From: Undaria pinnatifida
Taxonomy: Eukaryota > Sar > Phaeophyceae > Laminariales > Alariaceae
Assembly (NCBI GenBank): GCA_012845835.1
Contig: JABAKD010000022.1
Span: forward strand, 1,305,501 to 1,369,500
DNA: 64,000 nt
Direction: 5' to 3'
Of this stretch, positions 22,349 to 31,851 are shown piece after piece. The first letter of the stretch is position 1. Each line of letters begins with the position of its first letter. Under the pieces are notes generated by a model. It made no database searches. It was not told the origin of the DNA and saw nothing but the letters and a program-made list of their open reading frames with translations. The position numbers and the translations under genes were made by a program.

Positions 22349-25196
22349 ATGTTTGATTTTTGAAATTTTCGTAGCGTCACCTGGAGACAAGTTCTCGTTT
22401 TTCGACATATTTATGTCCACAGACAGGCCGTACGAACGCAAGAACAACAGGCTTGTGCTGTACTGTACGTGTGCGTGCATCAATCAGCTGGTGTGCGTAA
22501 ATACTACTGCTGCCTCACCACTGCACTGCTCCAGTAGCTATACCAGAAAACACGAAAATACACCGTATGCCGCCTCTGGGCAACAAACAGAAGCACATAT
22601 AGTACAAGATGCAAGCCGAAGATGTGGGTTGACAGTGTAGGCTAGTTTTGTCCCGTCAGCGGCTCACTAGACGTTATGTACTTATTTTTTAGTATAGATC
22701 GGTCCTTGACGGCTGCCCGTCAAACGTCAAGAGGGCCGTCAACCGGTATCTTTGCTCGCAGCTATCATGCGCGTGTGTACCGCACATGTACCCCGTACGC
22801 ACGATGTGCCCCGTACGCACGATGTGCCCCGTACGCACGCACGCACAATTCTCGTACCAGTCGTGCAGCGAGTTTTTTGTTTAACTTGCGACGTATGTAC
22901 CTTTTTTATAGCAAGAATAAAAACCCGAACAATGGGAACGCTGAACCCCGTGGAAGTGTGGTGAAACACCTCTACAACTGGAAACCCTTTTTGGGGAAAA
23001 CTTTATTTGAACTTAATATAGGGAGGGGTTTGGGGGCTCTGAAGGGGTCAAGTCAAGCTTTCCTTTACCCATCCGCTGGAGGATAAAACACAAAAAGCTG
23101 AACCCTACGCGTAATAAAAAACGAGGGCAAGTGCTTGTAGCGGGAGGGAGAGAAGGGGAGACGAGTGACCACAACTTAAATGTCTAGATGGTCGCTGAGG
23201 GTAATAACATAAATAAAGCCTCTTACGACTTGAGGTGGAAAGTGAAAAGTCATCTACAAAAAGGAAAGAAAGAAGAAAAGAAGTACCCGGTACACGCAGG
23301 AGTGTTGGCTCAGGGTGGATTGCATCATATTTGAGACAGGGCGCGTTCTACACAAACTGCAGTACAACAGCAGTCAATCGTGATCATCCACGTTAGTGCG
23401 GTACCTTCTAGTGCGATGCCCCAATATACTGCGGTGAGAATCGCTTGTCACGACCTGCTCGTTCCAGAGAGTCCCTCTGTTATATATAATGTACTGGACC
23501 ATCGCAGGATAGTGCGAGGTACCCACTTTAGTGCCGGTATCGTCGTCTGGCAAGCGACTGCAACATCATAGGGGCCGCCGTGTGTACTATTTCATATTAA
23601 CACTAGTATTAAATAAGAACGGTTCCGGATGTTTTCGTTTCTCTGCAAATCCCAGCCTGGCATTCTGATCACTACCTGGTACTTGTTTCCCTTCAGGTGT
23701 CCTGAAGCTGGTCCTAACTACAGGAGTTCATAGCACTATAATTCAACTATAATATACCAGTCCGTACACGGGACAGATAACTGGTATAGAAAGAAAAGTT
23801 GCATCGTGCGGCAGTGACGGCCCTCTCTGCTCGTAAGAAACCTCAACTCCCGCTGTAATGACATAACGTAACAGCCTTCATCCGCTCAAGTCAGAAACAC
23901 AAGTTCTTAGATTGATGTACTCGTACTCGAGTAGTTTTAGTTGCTTGCTTTCGTCGCCGACGCGATTCCTGGCGGACGCGCCGTGGTGGGGGCAGGCCAC
24001 CCGGAGGAAGGAAGAGGAGTGGTATGGTAAATCCTAGGCAGCTCGTGGACACATAACGTGCACACTTTCTTACTGGTTATTAATAGATTTAATTCTACCA
24101 GTAGGTAGGATTCTTTAAAAGTTTAATTTCTTACTAATAGAAGAAAGGCCGGCACAGGAATGTTAATGTTGTCCCACAGGCTGGGCGTATTTTCTTCTCT
24201 TACCACTCGAAAGAGTGAGTGCCAGTTTACAGCGAGTGGCTGCCAAGTAAATTTCTTATTTCCCCGTGATTGCTGCTGTTCTTAGTTACCAGGTACTGTA
24301 CTGGTATGTTACAACGTGTCTTATTCTTCGCCCAAGTGCTGCTCTGGTGTACCAGGTATTCGGTAAGTAGCACATTTACGAGACGTCTGGCAATTATCAA
24401 GGACACAGAAGTAGCAAAACGGCTCCAGCAGCCTTTGCTAAACTCAGAGTTGCGGGTAAAGCAGCTCGTTGTATCGGCATGTCTCATCAAACAGCACAGA
24501 CAGGCATAAAAAAATCATGAAAAAATAAATTGTTGGACGGCGCAAGCGGCAGCGGCGGTCCATCTACCAAACCTCCGAGACAGGAGATCAAAGACCCTGT
24601 CCGTTATTTGCTGGGCATCGATCAAAAACGTACAGGTAGTACACTGCTGCTGTGCAACAACCCTTGCTATACTGCTGCTGGCGCAGCAGCATGCTCAAAC
24701 TATCTCAACTAGAGCGTGCGGAATGACGACTGCTTTTGTCGAACCACGACGTAAAAAGTCGGAAGACTATCAGGATAGTCGTAGTGGTGGGCGGTGGTGC
24801 TGCTGCTGGATTTCTAAGCTCCAGACTCAGATTTCCGGTATATCGCGATTTAGCAATTTTCTCCGCTGTCGAATACTTCCATCTTGAATGTTTTCCTACT
24901 TGCCGTTTTTCCTACATTATCCTTGATGTTTTCTTGCTACACAGGCTCGTTCATGGTACATAAACACTTAAACATAAGACAACCATATACTCGGAGTAGT
25001 ATTTGCGAGAACAAACCAACAAAGCATCGAATCTCGCGCCAAACAAGCAAACCAAGCCCTCAACCTGCCGTGCATGCATGCAGCATCGCATTCACAGGAC
25101 AGTCAGGCTCATGCACAGCCAACGCACCCACCACCAACAATGCAATGCTTACTCCATGGTAGCAAGCAAGCAACAGCATATCGGAGATCTATGCGC

Positions 25197-25230
<34 letters not shown>

Positions 25231-25994
25231 AAGGGGTCTGTAAAAGCGGTCCCATGCACCGTGCAGGGAGAAGGAAAGATGAAAAAACAGAGCACCCGCC
25301 CGTTATGCCGGAACACAGAAACTGCGACATGGCAAAAATGGAAACAGAGTGTCCAGGACACAGCGGGCCCCGGATGAACGGGCCATGGTGGCTGGGGGTG
25401 CTGCTAGATGGCAAGCACGCAAAAGCATCGCACCGCACAGCGTCGCAAAACAGCAAGAGTGGTTGGTCGGGTTGCCCTCCAACTTGCTTTGCTTGCGTCC
25501 CTCCAAAATGCGAGCAAAAAAAGCTGAGAGAAAAAACGAACAACGGGCTCTTCCGAGGCCGAAAGCTACGAAAACATCTTCGATAAAGTATCCATACACT
25601 AAAAAGTGTGGGCATGAAAAGCAAGAAAACATCGAGAACAAAGTATGGGATCACTAAGAAATGTGGGCAGGACAGGACGACCCATGACAAATATGCTACA
25701 AAGGCGGCGTGTTTGTGCGTTGTTCTGTCTCACCTGGGCAAGCCCGAACACCAGCAGTGTCAGGAGGTCGGTCAGCACCTCCAGCGCGTCCGATGGTAGG
25801 TCGCAGTGCGGCGGCAAGCCAAAATCGCACATAAGTCTCTGGAACAGCCACCCCAAGGCAAGCAGGGTTATCCAACCGGCTGCTCTCTTCGCTTGCTCGA
25901 CGTACGCGTCTCCCATGCGAACAGGCTCTATGGTCACAGTCACGGGATCCTCGCCCCCCTCCCCATCCTTGCTAACTGGAGGATTGTACACCAT
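14880..25994 (-). CDS. Uncharacterised polytopic membrane protein, 4 exons, 308 aa
   Basis: I joined exons 25994-25734, 18855-18773, 16037-15600 and 15024-14880. All junctions are GT-AG and in phase. The protein starts MVYNPPVSKD. It has hydrophobic segments near residues 38-56, 71-92, 106-122, 144-166, 198-212, 222-235 and 239-254, so about seven membrane passes. It ends in a 45-residue Gly/Ser/Asp-rich tail ([12 protein letters not shown], then SIDDD and stop). I do not recognise a family. There is no obvious catalytic motif and no retinal-type Lys context that I can identify. The start is the first ATG of the frame, with a stop upstream in frame. A purine-rich AG just before it could be an acceptor, so an upstream exon cannot be excluded. 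The introns are about 6.9, 2.7 and 0.6 kb. Confidence 0.8.
15286..15345 (-). repeat. Copy of the terminal exon's 5' end and acceptor region
   Basis: On the minus strand this reads GTTCATGTGCTCCTCCATGG then GCAGCAAC. The true exon start is GTTCATCTGCGAGTCCATGG then GCAACAGT. It lies in the intron about 270 bases upstream of the real acceptor, and similarity continues into the preceding intron bases. Confidence 0.7.
15600..16037 (-). CDS. Membrane-protein gene, exon 3
   Basis: 438 bases. The acceptor is CATCCCCAG and the donor TTGAG|GTAAGC. It encodes the rest of segment 3 (GLLVSALETSRWWEEL), a polar loop with NGDWNESH, segment 4 (IVVVALFLIALVLIVAW), and segments 5-7 ending in QGLGAYRL. NWNES-type sequons in the polar loop could be lumenal. 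A (GTCCCC)n tract lies about 40 bases upstream of the acceptor. Confidence 0.88.
16076..16156 (+). repeat. (GGGGAC)n microsatellite
   Basis: About 13 perfect GGGGAC units. On the transcribed strand this is (GTCCCC)n, ending about 40 bases before the acceptor of membrane-protein exon 3. Confidence 0.95.
16157..16445 (+). repeat. Dispersed repeat with GGACGGAGCACGTCGGGTGT core, copy 1
   Basis: Contains TGCATGGCCGTAG, CGGACGGAGCACG, TTGCACCAAGCGTGAA, GGTGAACTGCA, GGACTTC...GCACCTTGTGCCTAC and TTTTCTGGTGTGG. Copies in the same order lie at 59070-59290 and 60535-60845. Confidence 0.75.
16450..18770. other. Intron 2 of the membrane-protein gene
   Basis: Bases outside the repeats hold G-rich stretches (16490-16640) and a direct duplication: GTGAGAAGTTGAGGTTGTGAG near 17170 and AGGTTTTGAGTTCGGCGCGATG near 17338, each followed by TTACGGTNAGGCGTTTCTG and CTAGTTG/GTAGTTG. 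There is a (CCAAC)n tract near 17707-17742. No exon seen. Confidence 0.5.
18773..18855 (-). CDS. Membrane-protein gene, exon 2
   Basis: 27 codons plus two bases. The acceptor is GTTGACAG and the donor GGCAC|GTAAGT. It encodes AWFCEILEERRFRELKKE, a charged loop, and then VYFVVIFFG, the start of segment 3, which is completed by exon 3. Confidence 0.82.
19284..20037. mobile_element. PIF/Harbinger-like non-autonomous element
   Basis: The inverted ends are about 50 bases long. The left begins GGCCATTTCTTACACAGTCG and the right, read inverted, begins GGCCATTTGTTATACAGTCG. Similarity continues through AGTCGAAAACGGCC. The element is flanked by TTA on both sides, the 3-base target duplication usual for PIF/Harbinger. 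At 754 bases with no transposase frame it is non-autonomous. The interior has several more TTTTCGACTG motifs. Confidence 0.75.
20041..21160. other. Intronic, no exon seen
   Basis: Contains the pogo-like element at 20397-20586. The rest shows only short motifs and no splice-bounded frame. Confidence 0.45.
20397..20586. mobile_element. Pogo/Tc1-like MITE
   Basis: The ends are CAGTCAACCCCGCTTTGAGG and, inverted from the right, CAGTCAAACCCGCTTTAAGG. TA follows the right end; the left flank is not TA. A third CCCCGCTTTAAGGACG block lies inside. CAGTCAAACCC-type ends and 190-base size are typical of pogo-derived MITEs. Confidence 0.65.
21165..21395 (+). repeat. Three tandem ~75-base units
   Basis: Each unit reads AAACGCCTTTCTATACAAAT, TCCAAGTGAATTGTCCCCAA, AAACGGGTTTCCCCTTGTGA, AGGGGTCC. 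The third is slightly diverged. Single-unit relatives lie at 22965-23055, 33985-34085 and 50020-50145, so the tandem state is local. Confidence 0.9.
21396..21500 (+). repeat. Partial [12 protein letters not shown]-type repeat
   Basis: Begins in TATCCTTAATAAGGACACAC directly after the tandem units. It contains CGCGCGATCGGAGTATCACA, the GCAGCTTGCAAAGACGAG core and CTCACAGCTG. Confidence 0.7.
21917..22055 (+). repeat. [12 protein letters not shown]-type repeat
   Basis: Begins GGGGAGTCGCCGACCTATAT and contains the frame [15 protein letters not shown]. It ends in the AT-rich TTTTATAATA. It has the same order as the inverted copies at 29965-30175 and 46155-46370. Confidence 0.8.
22272..22349 (+). 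repeat. (CAGC)n microsatellite
   Basis: About 19 tetranucleotide CAGC units with one GAGC variant. Confidence 0.92.
22785..22845 (+). repeat. 18-base tandem repeat, three units
   Basis: CCCCGTACGCACGATGTG is repeated three times with small changes, then runs into CGCACGCACG. Confidence 0.8.
23085..23260 (+). repeat. Dispersed repeat, decayed copy 3
   Basis: AAAAAGCTGAACCCTACGCG, a G-rich stretch and GTGACCACAACTT follow the same order as in the copies at 7290-7510 and 8150-8330. Confidence 0.45.
23261..25730. other. Intron 1 of the membrane-protein gene, right part
   Basis: I see no exon. A (CTG)n tract at 25198-25230 and short AT-rich patches are the only clear structures. An exon inside this 6.9 kb intron is not needed, because exons 1 and 2 join in phase. 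Confidence 0.45.
25734..25994 (-). CDS. Membrane-protein gene, exon 1
   Basis: 87 codons ending at GCCCAG|GTGAGA, phase 0. A soluble acidic start leads to KRAAGWITLLALGW (segment 1) and DALEVLTDLLTLLVFGLAQ (segment 2). The LPPHC motif between the two segments is shared with the paralogous exon at 4210-4401. Confidence 0.8.
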
Positions 25995-27620
25995 CTTCTC
26001 TTCCTCCTTCTCCTCCTGCTACTGCTGTCAAGGGATGCGACTTCGGCGTGCAACAGTGCAGTGCAACAGACTCTCTGGGCTCAGGGGGTGAGTGTGTCTG
26101 GCGTGTGCGTGCGGCCGTGTACTGCTGGTGCTGCTGCTCGTGCTGGTGCTGCTGCCGTATAAAATTAAAAATTATTTGTGCCCGAAAACTAAAAGACGAG
26201 GACTAGTTTCTCAAAGGAAAATACATGCTACTTTCGAACGTAAAAAATACCAACTCGTTTTTGAGGGTCCGCGCCAAAATATAATTTCTAGTTCCCGGTT
26301 TCGTTTCCGTTTCTCTTAATTTGCGATTTTCCTCCAGGAACGTTCCAGGTTCCAGTATTTGTGATAAAAACATCGGCGGTTTTTCAGTTTCGTTTTCAGT
26401 TTCATTTTGGATCTATCCAGATCTATCAGCTGTGTTTTTATCCAGGCATATCTGCTGGAATGTGGAAGATATCAATTGGAAGATATGAAGCATTAATTCT
26501 GCTGCGGGATGTTGGCTGGAGAATGGAAGATCTTAGAATGTACCTGACGTAAAAGACGGCTGACGCGTTCTCACATTCCAACACAGCATGTCTGTACCAC
26601 CAGCAGGTGTACCAGATACCCGAAGGAGGTATGGATTAGATCTATGTTATCAACAAAGGCGTCTGTCTGCAGTCTCAGGGCAAGAAGTATGATGGTTTAG
26701 GGCGTCGCTGAAGTCTACATAGATGTAGGTAGATAGACCGCGCAGTCCGTCTAAAGTCTGAGCTGCCGACATCTCCTTCCTGATATACCTTTGGTTGTCA
26801 AGGTCGGGTCAATATCTTATCTTTCTATGACCAGGTGCCGGTACAGAGTATCTACTACTACACAGTTAGTAGGGGTCCCCCAGTAATCCGGTGGTGTTCC
26901 AGAGCAATATGACCGCCTTATATTTTGGGGAAAATTCATCTCCAGGTTATGTGAGTGCAATTCCCCAGTCGCGACAAGGGGTTTTGACCGCCTTATATTG
27001 TGATACCGCCATACTCAGCCGCCTTTTTAGTCCGGGACCCTTACTGCATCGAGAGATCCCACCGCACTTCCCTGGCGGGTAATACACGGGGTTAGGTTTT
27101 GCATCTGTCCCGATCCACGATAGGTGTCGTGGTGTGTGTGGTGCCGCACCGTTGCCACGCCGCTGCATATACACCTCCTCCGTCGGGCAGATGAGGGCAT
27201 GAGGGATGCAGCCAGGGAGGGGGTGTATCATTTGTCCGCGGTGCGTCGTCGCACCGATATCGGCGACCCACACCAACCCCACTAGTCTCGCGCTTGCGTG
27301 ATGACTCGGACTGTGTCGTCGTTGTTGCGTGGCACGAAACAAATTAGTCTAGTCTAGTCTAATACCACATACTCGGAGTATTTGAAATAGTTTTATGAAA
27401 AACGAAGGTGTGGCACCACACGACAGACAAAAAACAAGCAAGTGACATTTCGCCCTCGCCTTCGTCTCTCGCGATGTAAATGAACCAAATGACGACACGC
27501 AGTGCCGCCGGTCCGTCTTTTCGCCTGAAGATAGATTCCAATCCAGTATCCCACACGCTAATAAAAAAGTAGAGGCGTTGTGTTGTTTTTTTTCTTATGC
27601 TAAAATCCCTACCCCTACAC
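25995..27620. other. Intergenic, upstream of the membrane-protein gene
   Basis: A purine-rich stretch on the minus strand precedes the ATG at 25994. Further out are CTG/CTGCTG-rich bases (26120-26155) and a short duplicated block (TGACCGCCTTATATT near 26910 and 26986). No promoter motif can be claimed. No coding sequence seen. Confidence 0.45.
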
Positions 27621-27629
27621 AACTACTAT

Positions 27630-28005
27630 GTTATAAGGCTTATTTGGGAAAGTTCTCGGTTAGCCTTTTGCAAGTGGTCAAACGGACTATTACCCCACTA
27701 AAACCTCAACAAATAAATGGCGTCGTCGACAGTTCATGGGTTTTTGGGTCGTGAGTTCGATCCCCACCATCCACAATAATAAACTTTTTTTTTATAGTCT
27801 ATGTGTCAAACTTGAAAAATAGTCTCCCTGGAACCCCCAGTTGGAAATGAAACCGCTTGGATATTGACAGGTCCGCCGCCGTATATCCGGCCGACCTGCC
27901 ATCCCGCCGTTTCAGGGGGGGAGAGTGTTATGTAAGGCTTAGTTTGGGTAAGCTATCTGTTAACCTTTTTCTGCAAGTGGTCAAACGGACTAATACCCCA
28001 CTAGT
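27630..28005 (+). mobile_element. Short terminal-repeat element with tRNA-like segment, copy 1
   Basis: Direct terminal repeats of about 75 bases: TTATAAGGCTTATTTGGGAA... and TTATGTAAGGCTTAGTTTGG..., both continuing into GCAAGTGGTCAAACGGACTA and TACCCCACTA. Just after the left repeat is AACAAATAAATGGCGTCGTC, then a T-arm-like GTGAGTTCGATCCCCACCAT and CCACAATAATAAA. The size (about 375 bases) and lack of coding sequence resemble TRIM elements. The second copy is at 58690-59047. Confidence 0.65.
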
Positions 28006-28177
28006 CTAATACCTTAACACAACGTGTTTGTAGCACACATGATACCACTGTCAGCCTATTTTTGGTTACACGCATTGCTGGTTATATGCTCACTGAGCTA
28101 TATACCTTCCGAGACGCAAAGCTGCAAATCGACGCGCAAAGGCTGCGGCAGCGCCATCCACCGTCGGCATCTCTAAG

Positions 28178-28305
28178 CGGCCGGGGGGAGGGGGAAGGGG
28201 GGAGGGGGGGAGGGGGGATGGCGGAGGGGGGAAGGGGGGAGGGGGGAGGGGGGGAGGGGGGGAGGGGGGGAGGGCGGAGGGGGGAAGGGGGGAAGGGGGG
28301 GCGTC
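28178..28305 (+). repeat. G-rich purine tract (GGGGGGA)n
   Basis: About 125 bases of almost pure G/A with runs of 4-7 G. It could form G-quadruplex or triplex structures. It generates false Gly/Arg-rich and Pro-rich frames. Confidence 0.9.
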
Positions 28306-28534
28306 ATCCCCAAGAGACTGAAGTCTGGGTTTGGCCATCATCGTCTTGAGAGTTGTGGGCCTTCTAATGGCCGTCACAAGATAGCATAAGACCGCCCTGA
28401 CTTCTTCGCCATGTTGCCATGTTGCGTGCTCTCCCCAGTGACATTGATGATGCACTTGATAACCTCTATGAGCGCAACGCCGTCTTTAGCCACAGTAGTT
28501 CCTATTGATAGGGTCTGCAATTAATAGCGTGACA

Positions 28535-28705
28535 ATTTTCCTTTTTCCTTGCCTCATCTTTTCCTTTCCTTGCCTCCTCTTCTTGTCTTGTCTTCTCTTC
28601 TTGCTCTTCTTGTCTTTTCTTTTCTTTCTTTTTTTTTTCACTTTCTTTTCTTTTCTTTCCTTTCCTTTCCTTTATCTTCTTTTCTTTTATCTGTTTCTTT
28701 GCTCC
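28535..28705 (+). repeat. Pyrimidine (CTTTT)n-like tract
   Basis: About 170 bases of C/T-only sequence with irregular TTTCC/TTCTT units. The minus-strand Lys/Glu-rich frame across it is an artefact. Confidence 0.88.
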
Positions 28706-28984
28706 AATTGACTTGTGTCTGTCGTGCGTATGTGTAGTGATAGATACTACGTGTAATATATACGTGGTAGTCTTTATTGGGTGGCAAGCGGTATAATAGT
28801 CGGTTTCTCCAGGCGTGAGTAATGAGACGTATGCACCGGTATGGACCTGGCGCATCGCAGACTGACTCCCGATTTCACTTTTATATGCTTTCTGGTGGAG
28901 GCATGACTTGCGTCAGCTGTGATATACGCGTGTACCACCTTGGGTTGTTTGTGTTTTGCCCTGGGGCATTCCTCAGCTTCTTCA

Positions 28985-29223
<239 letters not shown>

Positions 29224-29964
29224 ACCTTGTCACGTAACAGGTAACTACTAATAGCGGAGTGGGTAGAGTGCGAAGTAGCTCGCAGCACAGTGGGTAGTGC
29301 CACGCATAACAAAAACAAAAAAGAATTCGAGCTCGTTGATTGTTGAATCTTGCCGACTCGTCCTACATCAGGGATCTCCAGGGCTCTCTCCTCGCCACGT
29401 AGTACTGCATACCAGGTACAGATAGTATTATTCAGGAGCACACTGCCATAACCGTGCATAATGCATAATGTCTCTGGCGCGCACTTACTTGCACTTGGCG
29501 CGCACGCTCGAAAATAGCAACAAAGATGAAAGTCGGCGCAAATCAAACTCAAGACACATCGTGATCCTTCTCGTTGGTTGTTCATAGCACTACCCACTGA
29601 GCTGTGACTAAGCAGCTCAGTGGGTACAGCTGTAGTGATTAGCTTAATTAAGTGGTGTACCTGGTATGTAGTAGTGCTATATAACCCACACAACACATAC
29701 ATGATGACATGTATGCATGCTTTTTGGTTAGTTTGCTCCCTGGCTTCTGTTGTTCTTGTTGGAGTTGGATCGCTGGGGCGCAAAAAGTGTGCATGGATGA
29801 ATGCTGAAGAAACGGCTCGCACATCCCTACCACTTCCCACTACCACCAGGTAGGTGATATACCCATACACGTACGTGGTTCACTGGTGTCACGTGTGAAA
29901 CTGTGACGTGTTGCAGTCCGCACTCACTAGTCTCGCATTTCGTCCATATGCATTTCGTCCATAT

Positions 29965-30175
29965 ATTATAAAAATTAAAATACACTCCAGCTGTGAGATC
30001 GAAGATTTCGTCGAAACTCATCTTTGCAAGCTGTGTGTGATACTCCGATCGCGCGCATTACGAGTTGTGTGTCCTCATTAAGGATATAGGTCGGCGACTC
30101 CCCTTACAGCTACAGTGTAGCTATCAGGGTCAACAGGATGATTTTAGTCAGTCTGTGCGCGGAAACTATAAAAGT
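29965..30175 (-). repeat. [12 protein letters not shown]-type repeat, long copy
   Basis: On the minus strand it runs from TTTATAGTTTCCGCGCACAG through CCTGTTGACCCTGATAGCTA, AAGGGGAGTCGCCGACCTAT and GCGCGCGATCGGAGTATCAC to the frame [19 protein letters not shown]. It is about 95% like the copy at 46155-46370 by eye. Confidence 0.85.
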
Positions 30176-30627
30176 CCATATATATCTTATCTTCCCTCGG
30201 GCTTGTGACGTACACTACAAAAACAGAGATTGTACAACCGGTCGCATCGTGTCAGCAAGAGCAACATACGACGTATCTGATAGCGGCGCGATGGCAAGAC
30301 CTGCACCCACCCGTTCATCCTTGGATTAACCTGGTCTTGGATATTGACCTCTGGATCTCGGCCGGGGAATCTTGCGCGAAATCGACGACCGCGGAACCAT
30401 AAATATAAACTACTGCTGCAGCCCGACGCCGGAGCCCAGCACCATCATAGGCCTCGTGCATGGTATCGCATCTACAACCTTGGAACGTGAAATCGGTTGC
30501 TATCATTAGCGGATCATCTGATGATGTTGGCGTACTATTAATACAAATTTTTCATTCCCCCGGAAGCACAAGACGATTTGTACCGCTGCTGCATTTACGT
30601 TTTAGGCGAAAAACAGTTCGGACTACA

Positions 30628-30688
<61 letters not shown>

Positions 30689-30756
30689 AACTACTACTAC
30701 TATTACTACTACTACTACTGCTGCTGCTACTACTACTACTACTACTACTACTACTG

Positions 30757-30802
<46 letters not shown>

Positions 30803-30822
30803 CACTACTAATACTACTACTG
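30628..30822 (+). repeat. (TAC)n microsatellite
   Basis: About 65 CTA/TAC units with a few TGC interruptions. Poly-Leu, poly-Tyr and poly-Val frames over it are artefacts. Confidence 0.95.
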
Positions 30823-30829
30823 CTGCTGA

Positions 30830-31788
30830 CATGAGATTTGTGTTTTTTTCCAGCAATAAAAAAAGGGTCGAGATGAGCACGAATAATAGTCTATAGTCTA
30901 TATTGTTGTGTCGAGTATGCAATACCTGGTAGCAGGACGTAGTAGAGAGAGAGGTCTTTGGACGCCTCCTTTCCGTTGCGAGAAGAAGTGTTACATAGCA
31001 AGCAACAGATTGCGTAAAAATGGCCGGCCGCTATATAGACTGTGCAATGTACTGCTGTAATGCCTGTGTCTACGGCGAGCAAGCACAGAACCTAAGTCAT
31101 ATGAGTGAGTCCAGCACGGCGCGCGTAGTCTGTGAACGGCGAGAGGCCACTACTAATACTCGACAGCGAACGGCTGCGCGTCGTGAATAATGAACAGATT
31201 TGGGACCCCCAGCAGCAGATGCCGCAAAGCAGTAGAAGGTGCAAAGTTGGCGCCTCTGTAGCGCCGGTGTGTGCTAGCCGGAAACGCCGGCACTACAGCG
31301 GCATCCGGCACTACAGCACTGCTGATTGTTCAGAAAGCCGGACGATTTCACTACTCAACCGGCACTATAGAGGGGTCATCACTGCTGTAGATGTGCCGAT
31401 AATTTTTTCGAGCACACGGTGCCATGACGAAACCTTACGGCAACGTTTCAGTATCCCGTACGTGCCATGCGTGTAGCACATCATCATTTTGACATTCTGC
31501 TTCCGAGGGTTTAGTATGCCGTGGAAAAGAAATGTCAGTAGCAACAACGTCACGACGACGTGGAACACGCTCAACTGCACGGCAAGGTGAAGACACAAAC
31601 GATTGATATTGTCATTATCATTTTTCTCCCCCCACCACCACCACTTTGACGAAACTTTCATACCAACACCTCCGCATACAATCAATCTGCATCCCAGACG
31701 CAGTGCAATCGAGCAATTGCAGTCGAGCGATCCCCCTCTGGCAAGTACGCGTGTTAGTTTTCGCCGTCCATCAACTACCGTAGTTTCG
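30830..31788. other. 3' flank of ODAD3; no gene seen
   Basis: GCCGGNACTACAGC-type motifs recur near 31275-31370 (GCCGGCACTACAGCGGCATC, CCGGCACTACAGCAC, CCGGCACTATAGAG), a small degenerate repeat. No polyadenylation signal can be assigned with confidence. Confidence 0.4.
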
Positions 31789-31851
31789 CTAATCGGCCCC
31801 TCTCCCCTTTCTCTTGGGCTTCTTCTTTTTCTTCTCCTGCTGTAGGAGAAC
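31789..31851 (-). CDS. ODAD3: ODAD3 terminal exon with stop
   Basis: The acceptor is CAACAAACAG and the frame continues in phase 0 from KAASH. It encodes [20 protein letters not shown] and a TAG stop. A short basic tail after the acidic block is typical of the family's end. Its size (21 codons with the stop) and exact phase match make a chance frame unlikely. Confidence 0.85.
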   Translation of the reverse strand, partial: VLLQQEKKKKKPKRKGRGAD

